Program-made: the position numbers and the translations under genes | Shown here: positions 1-8,354 of the stretch, one piece after another | Layout: the number at the start of each line of letters is the position of its first letter | How positions within the stretch are numbered: the first letter of the stretch is position 1 | Notes under the pieces: generated by a model | The model's input: the letters and a program-made list of their open reading frames with translations, nothing else | Told to the model about the DNA's origin: nothing | Database searches by the model: none | Assembly (NCBI GenBank): GCA_900552415.1 | Contig: USAD01000025.1 | Span: 1-16,017, forward strand | Reading direction: 5' to 3' | Source of the DNA: an uncultured Parabacteroides sp. | GTDB taxonomy: Bacteria; Bacteroidota; Bacteroidia; Bacteroidales; Tannerellaceae | DNA length: 16,017 bases

Positions 1-296
1 TGGCGGTTTATGGTTTAAAAGGAGAACGTTTGGATGGCGCGACGGGTGTATGGCTCGACCCATTGGGAAAAGGGCGTGCGAGAAAGATCTGCGCGATCGG
101 CGTACGAAGCAGCCATTTTGTGACGATGCATGGTTTTGCCTTGAATATTAATACGGACTTGAGCTATTTTTCATACATCAATCCGTGTGGTTTTACGGAT
201 AAGGGAGTAACCTCATTAGCTCGGGAGTTGGGTGAGGAGCAAGACTTTAATTTGGCAAAAAGACAGCTCCGGGAATTGTTTGAGTCGTTTTTCTAG
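1..296 (+). CDS. lipB: lipB, lipoyl(octanoyl) transferase, C-terminal part (5' end outside window)
   Basis: This is the last roughly 98 codons of LipB, the cytosolic enzyme that moves octanoyl from acyl carrier protein to lipoyl domains of 2-oxoacid dehydrogenases and GcvH. The frame is open from base 3 ([19 protein letters not shown]), so the gene begins to the left. Both catalytic elements of the family are visible: the lysine in RKICAIGV and the cysteine in the INPCGF motif, separated by the conserved [15 protein letters not shown] stretch. The end [11 protein letters not shown] is also typical. A TTG at 30 could be mistaken for a start, but the reading continues upstream with conserved sequence. 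The stop TAG (294-296) overlaps the stop of the convergent tamB gene. Identification is firm; only the truncation limits it. Confidence 0.95.
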   Translation, partial: AVYGLKGERLDGATGVWLDPLGKGRARKICAIGVRSSHFVTMHGFALNINTDLSYFSYINPCGFTDKGVTSLARELGEEQDFNLAKRQLRELFESFF

Positions 297-3200
297 TGAT
301 CAGCCGGTTGAGCCTGGCGCAGGGTATCCACTGGTGTCGAGAAGACACGGATAGAGTCCAGGTTTGGCCGGATCGGTTTTTTCCGGCGTTGGAAGATCTC
401 CGATAAACGGGTAAAATCCTTCTTGTACATGATACCGATTCCTTGCGTGGTCAGGGAGTTCTTGAGCGACATGTACATGTCATTCGCATGGTTATAGGCT
501 TTTAATCGGATTTCACCCGATTTAGTTAATTTGTATTCTAGGTCAAACTCACCGACGAACACGTTCTTGGCCATGTAGCTGTTGTTACGCATTCCGAAGT
601 TTCCATTGATCAATAAGCGATTGTCGAGCAGTTGGCTGGACAACAACATCTCATATTCCGTACTTTGATCGGCGAATCCCTCTTGACCGGCTCGTATGTT
701 CGTACCAATTTGTACCTTGTCCGTGATGCTGTTTAACAAGGAGGATAACTGGGTTGAGATGGCCGATGAGGCGACAGCGTTCCACTCGTTCGTACGGTTG
801 GCCATCGTATAATCCGGCGTATAGAATTTCCCGAGTACCAACAGGTAAACGATTTGCCGGCTCATCATATCTTCGGTGCTGACAACACTTTTCACTTGCC
901 GTTCAATCTCCTCGTTGGAGGTTGGCAGGGCCAAATCAAAAGAGATGGCCGGACTACGCAAGGCACCTTCCAAGTTCAGGAGGCAATTGACCGGAACGCT
1001 TGTCCGGGCGCTTTCCCGTGCGATCGACTCGTCCAGGTCGCTTAAGTTGGCCGTCGTATTATAAACGGCGTTGATATTCATGTTCGCGTTCAAAGGATCA
1101 CCCCTGAAATGGATCGTACTACCCTCTTGAATGGAGAAGTCTTTCCGGATGATCTGTTGCAGGCTGAAGTTGTAATTTCCCTCCACGATGTTCACGTCGC
1201 CAAACATCCTGAGATCCGAATGGTTGCCATATTGGATTTGCAGACTACCGCTTGCTGATCCCTTGATACGGTCGCCAGCGATGGGATCCATAATCAGTTC
1301 GATGTGGGCATTGGGCGTGATGTCGAGCATGAAGTTCATGCGTAACTCTGCCTCTCCTGGCGTCTCATTTGCCAAGGTGGTTGATGCGGAGGTTTGAGTC
1401 AGAGTATCCTTTTCCGATTTTGGATGATCCTTATCTATGAAGGTGATGAAATCATAATCGGTTGCGCTGTTGTTCTTGAGGAAGTCCAGGAAGATGTTGG
1501 TATTGGGCTCATTCCGCACGTTGATATCAAAATCGACAAGTTTCTCATTTCCCCTGATCAGGGCGGATCCACTGCCGAATACGGTTCCGTAAATCATGCT
1601 GTTCTGTTTTTGGTTGACATCATACATAAGCATGTTATTGGCCTGTACGTTCACCTGGAAATCAAAATCCTTGAAATGCTTGTGGTTAAAAGTCAGGTTC
1701 ACTCTTCCGTTGTTGCCGAACTTGTCTGTAATGAGCGTATTGTTCAGGCGAACGGATCCCTTGTCCATGAAGACAGAGTCGGTAAAGGTATAATAGGTGT
1801 TCAGGAAATCTATGCCTAGACCACCATTCTTGACCAGCGCTTTTCCTTCGACATTCAGTTCTTTGAATGGCCCGTACAGGTGCACGTTGCCGAATCCTTG
1901 TCCTTGCAGGTTGGAGACAACCTTTTCGACAAACGGGCGTATGAACGAGAGGTCGATATCGTTGGCGCCAAAATGTAAGGAAAGTCCAGCGTTTGGTCCT
2001 ACGGGATAAATATATCCACGGACGTCTGTCCAGGTCGTGTCGTTCTTGTAAATATTACCCAGCATGGAGATTCCCTTTTGAAGATCGTCCCACTCGCTGA
2101 ACAGGTCGAGTCTGCCCAGCTTGGTCTGGTTGAACGAGAAATTCTCTACCTCAAGGTTGGTATAGAGCATACGACTATTGAACAGGTCATTAATATACAG
2201 TTTACCTGTTGCCTCTCCCGCGAACTTGACCGCCGGGATATTTAATATGTCGAAGATGTAGCTCAATTCAATCCGGTTAAGGTCGAGCTGTAATGAATCC
2301 AGAGGATTGTCGGAAATGAGTCCGTCCATGAAGATGTAACGCTCGTCTCTGGCGATCTTGAACTGTTTAATATCGATAACGCCCTCCTCGATCGTGATTT
2401 CCGATGGGTTGATGATCCAAAGGGAATCATTGATCATGAGTGGACTTTGGTTGATCTCGACTGTTGTGCGCAAAAGGGAGGGAAGCTTCTCGCGTGTGAT
2501 CTCGGAGAAGGTGGTTGATGCCGAAAGATCAATGCCGAAACGTTGGCTCTTGTTGTTCGACCATTTGACTGTGGTCGCTACCTGGTTGTTTTTCGCGGCC
2601 GCGTTAAGCTCCAATCGGTTGCGTAATCCTTTCTGGTTATATTGAACGGCTTTTACGCGCAAGTCTACATGGTCGGTCGGATTGTCGCATCTCAATTGGC
2701 CTGAGTCGAATGTGCTTTTCCCAAGCATGAAGTTGGGTAACCATGCCTCAAGCCTGAACTTGTTGAAGATATTATTGTAATGGCCCGTAAGACGACAAGG
2801 GCTTAAATTCGTGAAAGGCAGCTTTAATGTTTTCGATAATTGTTCGGTGTTCTCGAGCGTGAAGAGGAACGCGAAGTTGTTCTCCTTGAATGCCCGTTCC
2901 TTTTGGGTTGTTTTGATCAGGGCCGGGACATACTCCTTGAAGGTATTGACCAGGCTGGGAACCAATGTAGAGAAAGAATAACTGCCGCTCAACTCACCGT
3001 TAAGGAGGTCGCTTTTGATCGTAAGTGACCGGTCGTAGGTGTCGCCGTCCGCTGCTATTTCCATCTTGTTGATGAAAAAGTCGCTGGGTGCGGTCTTGAA
3101 CGAGAGGCTGTCGACCAATATTTTCCCTTTGATGTTATCGATATGATTTCCCGTAAAGTCCGCCCGCAGGGCAAAACCGATTTCGGGTGACTCGTATTTA

Positions 3201-4708
3201 TCCGTGAGACGCAGCAGGTCTGGGCGAAAATGCTCCAGGCGGGCCAAGAAGTTAAAGGCGGAGCTGTCGCCTTGGTTCTTGAAGATACCTTGGGCCTGCA
3301 GGTTGACGTTCGGGTCGTTGATCTCAATCGTTCCGTCGAAAGCGTTCTTTTTGAAGTTGCCTTGTAAGTTGAGGTCCTCGTATTGGTAACCATTGTAATC
3401 GAAGTCCTTCAGCTTGGCGTCGATTTGTCCGAAAAGGCTTCCGCCGATCAGGCGTTTCGCGTCAACTTGAATGTCGAAACGGAGATCTCCCAGGGGCGTC
3501 TCTTTAGCGAGCAGTTTTTTTATGCTCAAGCTGCTGGAGGCGACATGTCCTTTCAGGAAGGCGGCGATGTTTTTTTCTTTGTTCTGGCCAAAGATCATAT
3601 CCATCTGTATGGTACCGATGGCGGATGAGAGTTTGCCAAAAGCGACGAGATTGTCAAAGAAACCGGAAATCTCGCCTGTGAAATTAATCTTTCCCAATTT
3701 GTTGACCGCGTCAGGCAGGTGGATGGGCTTTTCACTGAAATTGTTTGCCAGCCGGAGAATACCTTCGCTGGTGACATACATTTTGCTGACCTGTCCGAAG
3801 ATATAGGCCTCTTCCGGATGGACGATGTTTTTTAGGATCGTCGTTCCCGACATGTGTGCCTTATCTCCGAAGCGAAGGGAAAGATGTTCCAGATTGATGT
3901 TGTTGATCTCTCCTCGTGCGCTGGCGGATAGTTCAATCGTATCCGTGAAGTTCCGGAGAGCCGGGACGAGGGGTGACAGGTCCTGAAGACAAATTTGCGA
4001 GGAGGCGATGTCGAGATGGATTGGTGATTGGTTAAGCAATCCCTCCAGCTCTTTAGCCTCTCTTAAGTCAATCATGGCCTGCCGGATATGGAAATCCGTT
4101 TTTGGAAGTTTCAAGTTCAGGTTGTTGATCATGGCACTGTCGTGATTGCCAATGATCTCGAGCGAGAGTTTTCTCAATTTAATTCCCGATTTCTCCTCCA
4201 GGCTTAACTTTTTGATCGTGGCATTGATACTGTCCTTACTCAATGCACAGATGGAAATGGTCGCGTTAATATCTTTGACCTCCGTATGTTTAGCGTTGAA
4301 CTTGTCGGGAGTTGTCTTGGCGTCAGCCACGTGGAAGTTGAATTGCCCCCGGCGAATAAGGATCGTATTGAAGCGAAGGTCTATATCGCTTTTTTTCTTG
4401 GTCGTATCTTTGCTGGCGAAAGCGTCGATAACGAATTGCAGGTTCAAGGGTGCCTTGTCGGTCGCCTTGTTGAGGTTGAGCGTGAATCCGAACAGGCGGG
4501 CGGTCGTGAATACCAACCGTCCTTGGAATAGTGGCCATAAGTCGAGTCCCGCGGCTACATGATCGGCCTCAAACAGCGTCTGTCCCTGTTGGTCCTCCAG
4601 GTAGAGATCCTCCAGGACGATTTTGTTGAGCCATTCGATATCGACACTTCCGATCCGTATGGGTACACCCAACTTCTTGGATAATTCACGGGTCGCCACT
4701 TCCGTCAT
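293..4708 (-). CDS. tamB: TamB-like translocation/assembly module protein (inner-membrane-anchored, very large)
   Basis: A 1471-residue protein of the TamB/DUF490 (AsmA-like) superfamily. These span the periplasm as long beta-taco bridges between the inner membrane and the outer membrane and serve outer-membrane protein assembly or lipid transport. The early part ([20 protein letters not shown]) is the usual AsmA-like beginning. It is followed by about 1000 residues of beta-repeat sequence. The conserved C-terminal TamB domain runs from about residue 1000 to 1415 and includes [15 protein letters not shown] near 1128, [11 protein letters not shown], and [16 protein letters not shown]. The ATG at 4708 is the first standard start in frame, but it leaves out a typical N-terminal anchor: codons 4709-4837 stay open and encode KYIVAVLFSIFWIFYALPSI, a clear membrane helix, before a TAG at 4838-4840. 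The true start is therefore probably upstream and non-canonical (an ATA at 4823-4825 is one candidate), or the sequence has an error. It is divergent from tsaD and convergent with lipB. Confidence 0.9.
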   Translation of the reverse strand: MTEVATRELSKKLGVPIRIGSVDIEWLNKIVLEDLYLEDQQGQTLFEADHVAAGLDLWPLFQGRLVFTTARLFGFTLNLNKATDKAPLNLQFVIDAFASKDTTKKKSDIDLRFNTILIRRGQFNFHVADAKTTPDKFNAKHTEVKDINATISICALSKDSINATIKKLSLEEKSGIKLRKLSLEIIGNHDSAMINNLNLKLPKTDFHIRQAMIDLREAKELEGLLNQSPIHLDIASSQICLQDLSPLVPALRNFTDTIELSASARGEINNINLEHLSLRFGDKAHMSGTTILKNIVHPEEAYIFGQVSKMYVTSEGILRLANNFSEKPIHLPDAVNKLGKINFTGEISGFFDNLVAFGKLSSAIGTIQMDMIFGQNKEKNIAAFLKGHVASSSLSIKKLLAKETPLGDLRFDIQVDAKRLIGGSLFGQIDAKLKDFDYNGYQYEDLNLQGNFKKNAFDGTIEINDPNVNLQAQGIFKNQGDSSAFNFLARLEHFRPDLLRLTDKYESPEIGFALRADFTGNHIDNIKGKILVDSLSFKTAPSDFFINKMEIAADGDTYDRSLTIKSDLLNGELSGSYSFSTLVPSLVNTFKEYVPALIKTTQKERAFKENNFAFLFTLENTEQLSKTLKLPFTNLSPCRLTGHYNNIFNKFRLEAWLPNFMLGKSTFDSGQLRCDNPTDHVDLRVKAVQYNQKGLRNRLELNAAAKNNQVATTVKWSNNKSQRFGIDLSASTTFSEITREKLPSLLRTTVEINQSPLMINDSLWIINPSEITIEEGVIDIKQFKIARDERYIFMDGLISDNPLDSLQLDLNRIELSYIFDILNIPAVKFAGEATGKLYINDLFNSRMLYTNLEVENFSFNQTKLGRLDLFSEWDDLQKGISMLGNIYKNDTTWTDVRGYIYPVGPNAGLSLHFGANDIDLSFIRPFVEKVVSNLQGQGFGNVHLYGPFKELNVEGKALVKNGGLGIDFLNTYYTFTDSVFMDKGSVRLNNTLITDKFGNNGRVNLTFNHKHFKDFDFQVNVQANNMLMYDVNQKQNSMIYGTVFGSGSALIRGNEKLVDFDINVRNEPNTNIFLDFLKNNSATDYDFITFIDKDHPKSEKDTLTQTSASTTLANETPGEAELRMNFMLDITPNAHIELIMDPIAGDRIKGSASGSLQIQYGNHSDLRMFGDVNIVEGNYNFSLQQIIRKDFSIQEGSTIHFRGDPLNANMNINAVYNTTANLSDLDESIARESARTSVPVNCLLNLEGALRSPAISFDLALPTSNEEIERQVKSVVSTEDMMSRQIVYLLVLGKFYTPDYTMANRTNEWNAVASSAISTQLSSLLNSITDKVQIGTNIRAGQEGFADQSTEYEMLLSSQLLDNRLLINGNFGMRNNSYMAKNVFVGEFDLEYKLTKSGEIRLKAYNHANDMYMSLKNSLTTQGIGIMYKKDFTRLSEIFQRRKKPIRPNLDSIRVFSTPVDTLRQAQPADH

Positions 4709-4934
4709 CGCCGTTTGGACTTTCGGGATGCGGACAAGGATGGAGGGAAGCGCGTAAAAGATCCAGAAGATGGAAAATAAAACGGCTACTATGTATTTGA
4801 GTCCTTTGATATCTTTTGCCTTTATATTTACGCGAAGCTACAATTTTTAAACTGGATACAACAATTCTTATGTGCGAAACTACGATAATATAGCCGCATT
4901 ATTCGTTAATTCGCGTAAAAATAGAGTTAGTGTT
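4709..4934. other. Divergent tamB/tsaD intergenic region, including the in-frame tamB anchor extension
   Basis: This 226-base stretch lies between the first standard start of tamB (minus) and the chosen start of tsaD (plus), so both transcription units must start in or near it. On the minus strand, 4709-4837 is open in the tamB frame and encodes a hydrophobic helix, so much of it is probably coding. The remaining 4838-4934 is AT-rich. Weak Bacteroides-like -7 candidates on the minus strand are TAGTTTCG (4875-4882) and TAGCTTCG (about 4833-4840); each departs from TAnnTTTG and has no convincing -33 element. I could not fix a plus-strand promoter for tsaD. Confidence 0.5.
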
Positions 4935-5957
4935 ATGAGTACGGTTACTATATTGGGAATCGAATCGTCATGCGATGATACATCGGCTTCGGTGATTCGT
5001 GACGGTGTGATGTTATCGAATGTCATCGCGAGCCAGGCGGTGCACGAGGCTTATGGAGGTGTCGTGCCGGAGTTGGCTTCGAGGGCGCATCAGCAGAATA
5101 TAATCCCGGTTGTCTCGGAGGCGATCAAACGGGCAGGTATTGATAAGTCGGAATTAAGCGCGGTCGCCTTCACGCGTGGCCCGGGATTGATGGGTTCCTT
5201 GTTGGTCGGGACATCATTCGCTAAGGGATTTGCCGCATCCTTGGGCATTCCGATGATCGAGGTGAATCATCTTCAGGCGCATGTGTTGGCGCATTTCATC
5301 AAGGAGAGTCCCGAGGATGATCATGCTCCGAAGTTCCCTTTCCTCTGCCTTTTGGTTTCAGGAGGCAACTCGCAGATCATCAAGGTTAAAGCTTACAACG
5401 ATATGGAGGTGATCGGCCAGACGATCGACGATGCCGCGGGCGAGGCTTTTGATAAGTGCGCTAAGGTTATGGGATTGGGTTATCCGGGTGGACCGGTTGT
5501 CAACCGGTTGGCGAATGAGGGAAATCCTCATGCTTTTGCCTTTAGCAAGCCTCACATTCCGGGTTATGATTACAGCTTCAGCGGATTGAAGACTTCGTTC
5601 CTTTATACGCTGCGTGATCATCTGAAAGAGGATCCGGATTTCATTGAGAAGAATAAGCAGGATCTTTGCGCTTCGCTTCAGGCGACGGTGATCGATATCC
5701 TGATGTCAAAATTACGCAAGGCTGCCAAGGACTTAGGTATTAAGGAGGTGGCTGTGGCTGGAGGTGTGTCGGCAAACTCCGGTTTGCGCGACGCGTTCCT
5801 GGATCACGCTAAGCGTTATGGCTGGAAGGTGCATATCCCGAAATTCTCCTTTACGACCGATAATGCGGCAATGGTGGCCATTACCGGTTATTATAAGTTC
5901 TTGGATCGGGATTTCTGTCCGATGGACGCGGCACCATTCTCGAGAGTTGTCATTTGA
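4935..5957 (+). CDS. tsaD: tsaD, tRNA N6-threonylcarbamoyladenosine (t6A37) transferase subunit
   Basis: TsaD (Kae1/YgjD/Gcp family) transfers the threonylcarbamoyl group to A37 of ANN-decoding tRNAs, working with TsaB, TsaC and TsaE in the cytosol. The 340-residue length matches bacterial TsaD. Visible motifs are ILGIESSCDDTSAS (6-19), the metal-binding HLQAH (H112 and H116), the glycine-rich LLVSGGNSQI, DDAAGEAFDK, GYPGGP, YSFSGLKTS, AGGVSANSGLRDAF, and a C-terminal TTDNAAM. The start at 4935 (MSTVTILGIESS) is preferred. A GTG at 4872 would add 21 residues that do not look like the family. It is the first gene of a plus-strand run, with the pentapeptide gene beginning 24 bases after its stop. 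Formerly annotated as an O-sialoglycoprotein endopeptidase, a function no longer accepted. Confidence 0.97.
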   Translation: MSTVTILGIESSCDDTSASVIRDGVMLSNVIASQAVHEAYGGVVPELASRAHQQNIIPVVSEAIKRAGIDKSELSAVAFTRGPGLMGSLLVGTSFAKGFAASLGIPMIEVNHLQAHVLAHFIKESPEDDHAPKFPFLCLLVSGGNSQIIKVKAYNDMEVIGQTIDDAAGEAFDKCAKVMGLGYPGGPVVNRLANEGNPHAFAFSKPHIPGYDYSFSGLKTSFLYTLRDHLKEDPDFIEKNKQDLCASLQATVIDILMSKLRKAAKDLGIKEVAVAGGVSANSGLRDAFLDHAKRYGWKVHIPKFSFTTDNAAMVAITGYYKFLDRDFCPMDAAPFSRVVI

Positions 5958-5981
5958 TGGATGGACGGAGATTGAGGGATC

Positions 5982-6536
5982 ATGACGGAGAATAGGTGTT
6001 TCGAGAAGGTCGATTTTTCCTCGCTGACGGGTGAGGAGGAGTTTTATGATTGCCGGTTTGTCTCATGCGATTTCTCGGAAGTCCTTTTTCGTGAGCCGCT
6101 TTTTGAGCGTTGTGAGTTTCAGGCCTGTAATTTTTCGATGACCAAGTTCCGGAATACCTTGAGGGAGATTCGTTTTACGGATTGTAAGTTGATGGGAACG
6201 GATTTCTCGGGCCTGAAGCCCTTTTCCTCTGATCTCTCTTTTGTGAGGTCACGGATGGATTATGCCAATTTCTCGGGTGTCCGGCTGCGGAAGAGTCGCT
6301 TTCAGGAATGTCGTCTTTTTGAGGCGGCTTTCGATGGGGCGGATTTATCGGGCGGTTTGTTCGAGCGTTGCGATTTGGAGCGAACCCTGTTCGATGGGAC
6401 AAACCTGGAAGGGGCTGATTTCTCGACCTCTTATAATTTTGTGATTAACCCGGGGCGATGCCGGCTGAGGAAAGCCGTTTTCCCCGAGGCGGGTTTGAGT
6501 GGTTTGCTCGCTCATTTGGATATCAAGATCGTATGA
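5982..6536 (+). CDS. Pentapeptide-repeat protein
   Basis: A 184-residue protein built of pentapeptide repeats (A(D/N)LXX type), seen as a regular five-residue spacing of F or L with C, D, N or S neighbours: CRFVSCDFS, CEFQACNFS, CKLMGTDFS, MDYANFSGVRL, AAFDGADLSG, RTLFDGTNLEGADFS. Such repeats fold into a right-handed quadrilateral beta-helix. There is no signal peptide or membrane helix, so it is probably cytosolic. The sequence is rich in Cys and Phe, and a short non-repeat end follows (SYNFVINPGRCRL to LDIKIV). Some members of this family (Qnr, McbG, MfpA) mimic DNA and protect gyrase, but nothing in this sequence proves such a role and the substrate is unknown. It lies between tsaD (24-base gap) and the CinA-like gene (21-base gap), so it is probably co-transcribed with both. 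Confidence 0.88.
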   Translation: MTENRCFEKVDFSSLTGEEEFYDCRFVSCDFSEVLFREPLFERCEFQACNFSMTKFRNTLREIRFTDCKLMGTDFSGLKPFSSDLSFVRSRMDYANFSGVRLRKSRFQECRLFEAAFDGADLSGGLFERCDLERTLFDGTNLEGADFSTSYNFVINPGRCRLRKAVFPEAGLSGLLAHLDIKIV

Positions 6537-6557
6537 GCGTATTTGAAAAAGAAAGTT

Positions 6558-7058
6558 ATGGAGAATAAGAATATCGAGGCCGGGGAATCTTTGGAGGTTC
6601 GTTTGGGACAACTCTTGTTGCGGAAAGGGCTGACAATGGGCACGGCCGAGAGTTGTACGGGAGGCAAGATCGCCAGTTTGATGACCTCCGTGGCGGGCAG
6701 TTCCGCTTATTTCGTCGGTGGCGTCGTTTCTTATACGAATGAGGTAAAGCATCAGGTCTTGGGCGTATCATCTGAGGCCTTGGATCGTTATGGGGCAGTT
6801 AGCCAGGCCGTGGTTGAGCAGATGGCCCAGGGCGCTACTCGTGTATTGGGTTGTGATTGCGCTGTAGCCACGTCAGGTATCGCCGGGCCTGGAGGCGGAA
6901 CACCTGCCAAACCGGTTGGGACCGTTTGGATCGCTGCTTGCCATGGGGAGCGTGTCCGTTCCGCTTGTTTCCATTTTGAAGGCGATCGGTTGGGCAATAT
7001 CCGTTCGTCGGCAGAGGCGGCCCTGTCCATGTTGTTGGAGTTGTTGGGTAATGATTAA
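6558..7058 (+). CDS. CinA C-terminal-domain protein (PncC-type nicotinamide-nucleotide amidohydrolase)
   Basis: A 166-residue stand-alone version of the CinA C-terminal domain. Characterised members (PncC) deamidate nicotinamide mononucleotide to nicotinate mononucleotide in pyridine nucleotide salvage. Conserved blocks are GTAESCTGGKIAS (28-40, including the presumed nucleophile Ser32), FVGGVVSYTNEVK, YGAVSQAVVEQMA, and the long glycine-rich segment ATSGIAGPGGGTPAKPVGTV at about 104-123. The N-terminal MoCF-like domain of full CinA is absent, as is common. The ATG at 6558 was chosen; a TTG at 6543 would add five residues (MKKKV) and cannot be excluded. It sits third in the tsaD operon, 14 bases before the flavin-reductase-like gene. 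The family is firm; the exact substrate here is inferred from homologues. Confidence 0.92.
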   Translation: MENKNIEAGESLEVRLGQLLLRKGLTMGTAESCTGGKIASLMTSVAGSSAYFVGGVVSYTNEVKHQVLGVSSEALDRYGAVSQAVVEQMAQGATRVLGCDCAVATSGIAGPGGGTPAKPVGTVWIAACHGERVRSACFHFEGDRLGNIRSSAEAALSMLLELLGND

Positions 7059-7072
7059 ATTGAGATAAAGAA

Positions 7073-7582
7073 ATGAAAGCGATTGATCCGAGTCAGTTGA
7101 CCGATAATTTTATCGGGATAATCAGTAAGGAGTGGATGCTGGTAAGCGCCGGCGACCGGGAGAAGTTTAACATGATGACTGCCAATTGGGGCGGCGTTGG
7201 TTACTTGTGGCACAAGCCGGTTGTCTTTGTCTTTATCCGACCAGAGCGTTATACCCGCGAGTTTGTCGATAATCGTGGCGAGTTCACGCTCTCTTTGCTT
7301 GGGGAGGCGCATATAGCGGCGCTTGCGATTTGTGGTTCCAAGTCCGGGCGTGATATTGATAAGGTGGCTGCTACTGGATTGCATCCGTTGTTCACGGATA
7401 ATGGGAATCCCTATTTTGAGGAATCCCGTCTCACGTTAGAATGCCGGACGCTCTATCGTTCGGAGCTGCGTGAGGATGCCTTCCTGGCTCCTGAGATTTG
7501 TGCCCGATGGTATAATGAAACGAATGGCGGGTTACATCTCGTTTATGTGGCCGAAATCGTGAATGCCTGGATAAACGAATAG
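7073..7582 (+). CDS. Flavin reductase-like FMN-binding split-barrel protein
   Basis: A 169-residue protein of the flavin-reductase-like family (FMN-binding split barrel). The N-terminal half shows the family pattern: LTDNFIGIISKEWMLVSAGD, then FNMMTANWGGVGYLW at 32-46, KPVVFVFIRPERYT at 48-61, and EFTLSLL at 70-76. The tryptophan and threonine around MTANWG lie where the flavin is usually bound. Members bind FMN non-covalently and reduce or use flavin at the expense of NAD(P)H; several Bacteroides homologues are annotated only at family level and the physiological partner is unknown. There is no signal peptide. It is the last gene of the tsaD run, 14 bases after the CinA-like gene and about 25 bases before a strong terminator. 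Family assignment is secure, function only general. Confidence 0.88.
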   Translation: MKAIDPSQLTDNFIGIISKEWMLVSAGDREKFNMMTANWGGVGYLWHKPVVFVFIRPERYTREFVDNRGEFTLSLLGEAHIAALAICGSKSGRDIDKVAATGLHPLFTDNGNPYFEESRLTLECRTLYRSELREDAFLAPEICARWYNETNGGLHLVYVAEIVNAWINE

Positions 7583-7607
7583 GCGTTTTGGGGGGAATTA
7601 TATTGTT

Positions 7608-7657
7608 GGCCAACCGGTCTTAATGTGTTGCATTGGGACTGGGTTGGCCTTTTTTTG
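7608..7657 (+). terminator. Intrinsic terminator of the tsaD operon
   Basis: An inverted repeat GGCCAACC (7608-7615) pairs with GGTTGGCC (7642-7649), and the stem can be extended inward through GGTC/GACT-type pairs. It is followed directly by a run of seven T (TTTTTTTG). It lies 25 bases after the flavin-reductase-like stop and has the classical rho-independent form on the plus strand. Confidence 0.88.
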
Positions 7658-7851
7658 TGGATTCGTGTCAACCGAAAATTTTGTCCGAAGGGGATTCGCG
7701 TTTTGTCCGAAGGAAATTCAATTTTCCTTCGAAAGAAAATTTCGTTTTCTTCGGACATTTTAGCTGGGATTATTACCCCTTAATGATGCCCATTGTTAAG
7801 GGTGAATAATGCCTGTCGTGGCTCTTTAATAATCCCAGTCGTGATGGACTT
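7658..7851. repeat. Noncoding repeat-rich spacer between convergent operons
   Basis: No credible gene lies here. The motif GTCCGAAG occurs twice in direct orientation (7683-7690 and 7705-7712) as part of an imperfect 22-bp duplication (7679-7700 and 7701-7722), and once inverted as CTTCGGAC (7749-7756). Inside is a perfect 9-bp inverted repeat, CGAAGGAAA (7708-7716) with TTTCCTTCG (7723-7731) and a 6-base loop, and a weaker AAGAAAA/TTTTCTT hairpin around 7733-7751. A second, larger inverted repeat follows and is listed separately. A minus-strand frame crossing it (start 7758) looks spurious. Confidence 0.7.
7764..7838. repeat. Nested inverted repeat with two alternative stems
   Basis: The outer arms CTGGGATTATTA (7764-7775) and TAATAATCCCAG (7827-7838) are a perfect 12-bp inverted repeat. 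Between them, CCCTTAA (7777-7783) pairs with TTAAGGG (7796-7802), and this inner stem can extend outward imperfectly because ATTATT (7770-7775) also faces GAATAAT (about 7804-7810). The left arm can thus pair with either partner. Position, 13 bases beyond the stop of the minus-strand AlaX-like gene, would suit a terminator or 3'-end processing signal, although no clear T-run follows on the minus strand. Confidence 0.6.
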
Positions 7852-8322
7852 CTATTTATTCTCGATTAATTTGAAGCGCATACGGAAAATGCCCTCTTTA
7901 TAGTCGTAACTGATGATCTTGAATGTCCCGATCTCAGCGGTATTCTTCACGTGAGCGCCGATACAGAGACATTCGTCGTAATCGCCGACATGGACGACAC
8001 GCACCGTATCCGACGCGCCTTCCGGCAAACGCTTCAGGTCAAAGCGGCCTTGAGCCTCCTCTTGCGTTATGAATTCTACGCTAATATCCAAATGCCGGTT
8101 GATCACCTCGTTGACAGTCTCCTCAATACGTTTGATCTCCTCTTCTGTGGGGCATTGGGGTAAATTGAAGTCCAGCTTGCTCTTTTTGCGCTCGATATGG
8201 GCGGATACGGCCCGTCCACATCCGAAAAGTTTCACCATGGTCCCATTGACAATATGCTCGCAGGTATGCATGGGTGGAAATTCCTGCTTGTTGTGTTCGT
8301 TTAATTGAATCGCTTGTTCCAT
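7852..8322 (-). CDS. AlaX-like trans-editing domain protein (alanyl-tRNA editing family)
   Basis: A 156-residue protein resembling the second additional (editing) domain of alanyl- and threonyl-tRNA synthetases, as found in free-standing AlaX proteins that hydrolyse mischarged tRNA such as Ser-tRNA(Ala). The metal-binding signature is present: HxxxH as HTCEH (H19, H23) and CxxxH as CIGAH (C120, H124). The connecting segment EEIKRIEETVNEVI and the GxGRAVSAHIE-like region also fit. There is no tRNA-synthetase catalytic domain and no signal peptide. The gene starts only 32 bases after the stop of the receptor gene on the same strand, so it may be read from the receptor's promoter. Specificity cannot be set from sequence alone; the family call is good. 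Confidence 0.82.
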   Translation of the reverse strand: MEQAIQLNEHNKQEFPPMHTCEHIVNGTMVKLFGCGRAVSAHIERKKSKLDFNLPQCPTEEEIKRIEETVNEVINRHLDISVEFITQEEAQGRFDLKRLPEGASDTVRVVHVGDYDECLCIGAHVKNTAEIGTFKIISYDYKEGIFRMRFKLIENK

Positions 8323-8354
8323 TTATATGATCTATATTACGTCATTCTTGTTTT

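Noticed and set aside
4872..4934. Longer tsaD start at the GTG 4872
   Set aside because: The 21 added residues precede the universally conserved start of TsaD (MSTVTILGIESS), do not fit the family, and lie in the divergent promoter region.
7543..7758. Minus-strand small frame of 71 codons across the repeat spacer
   Set aside because: It crosses a strong terminator and direct repeats, overlaps the end of the flavin-reductase-like gene and has no domain; its N-terminus is just translated repeat.
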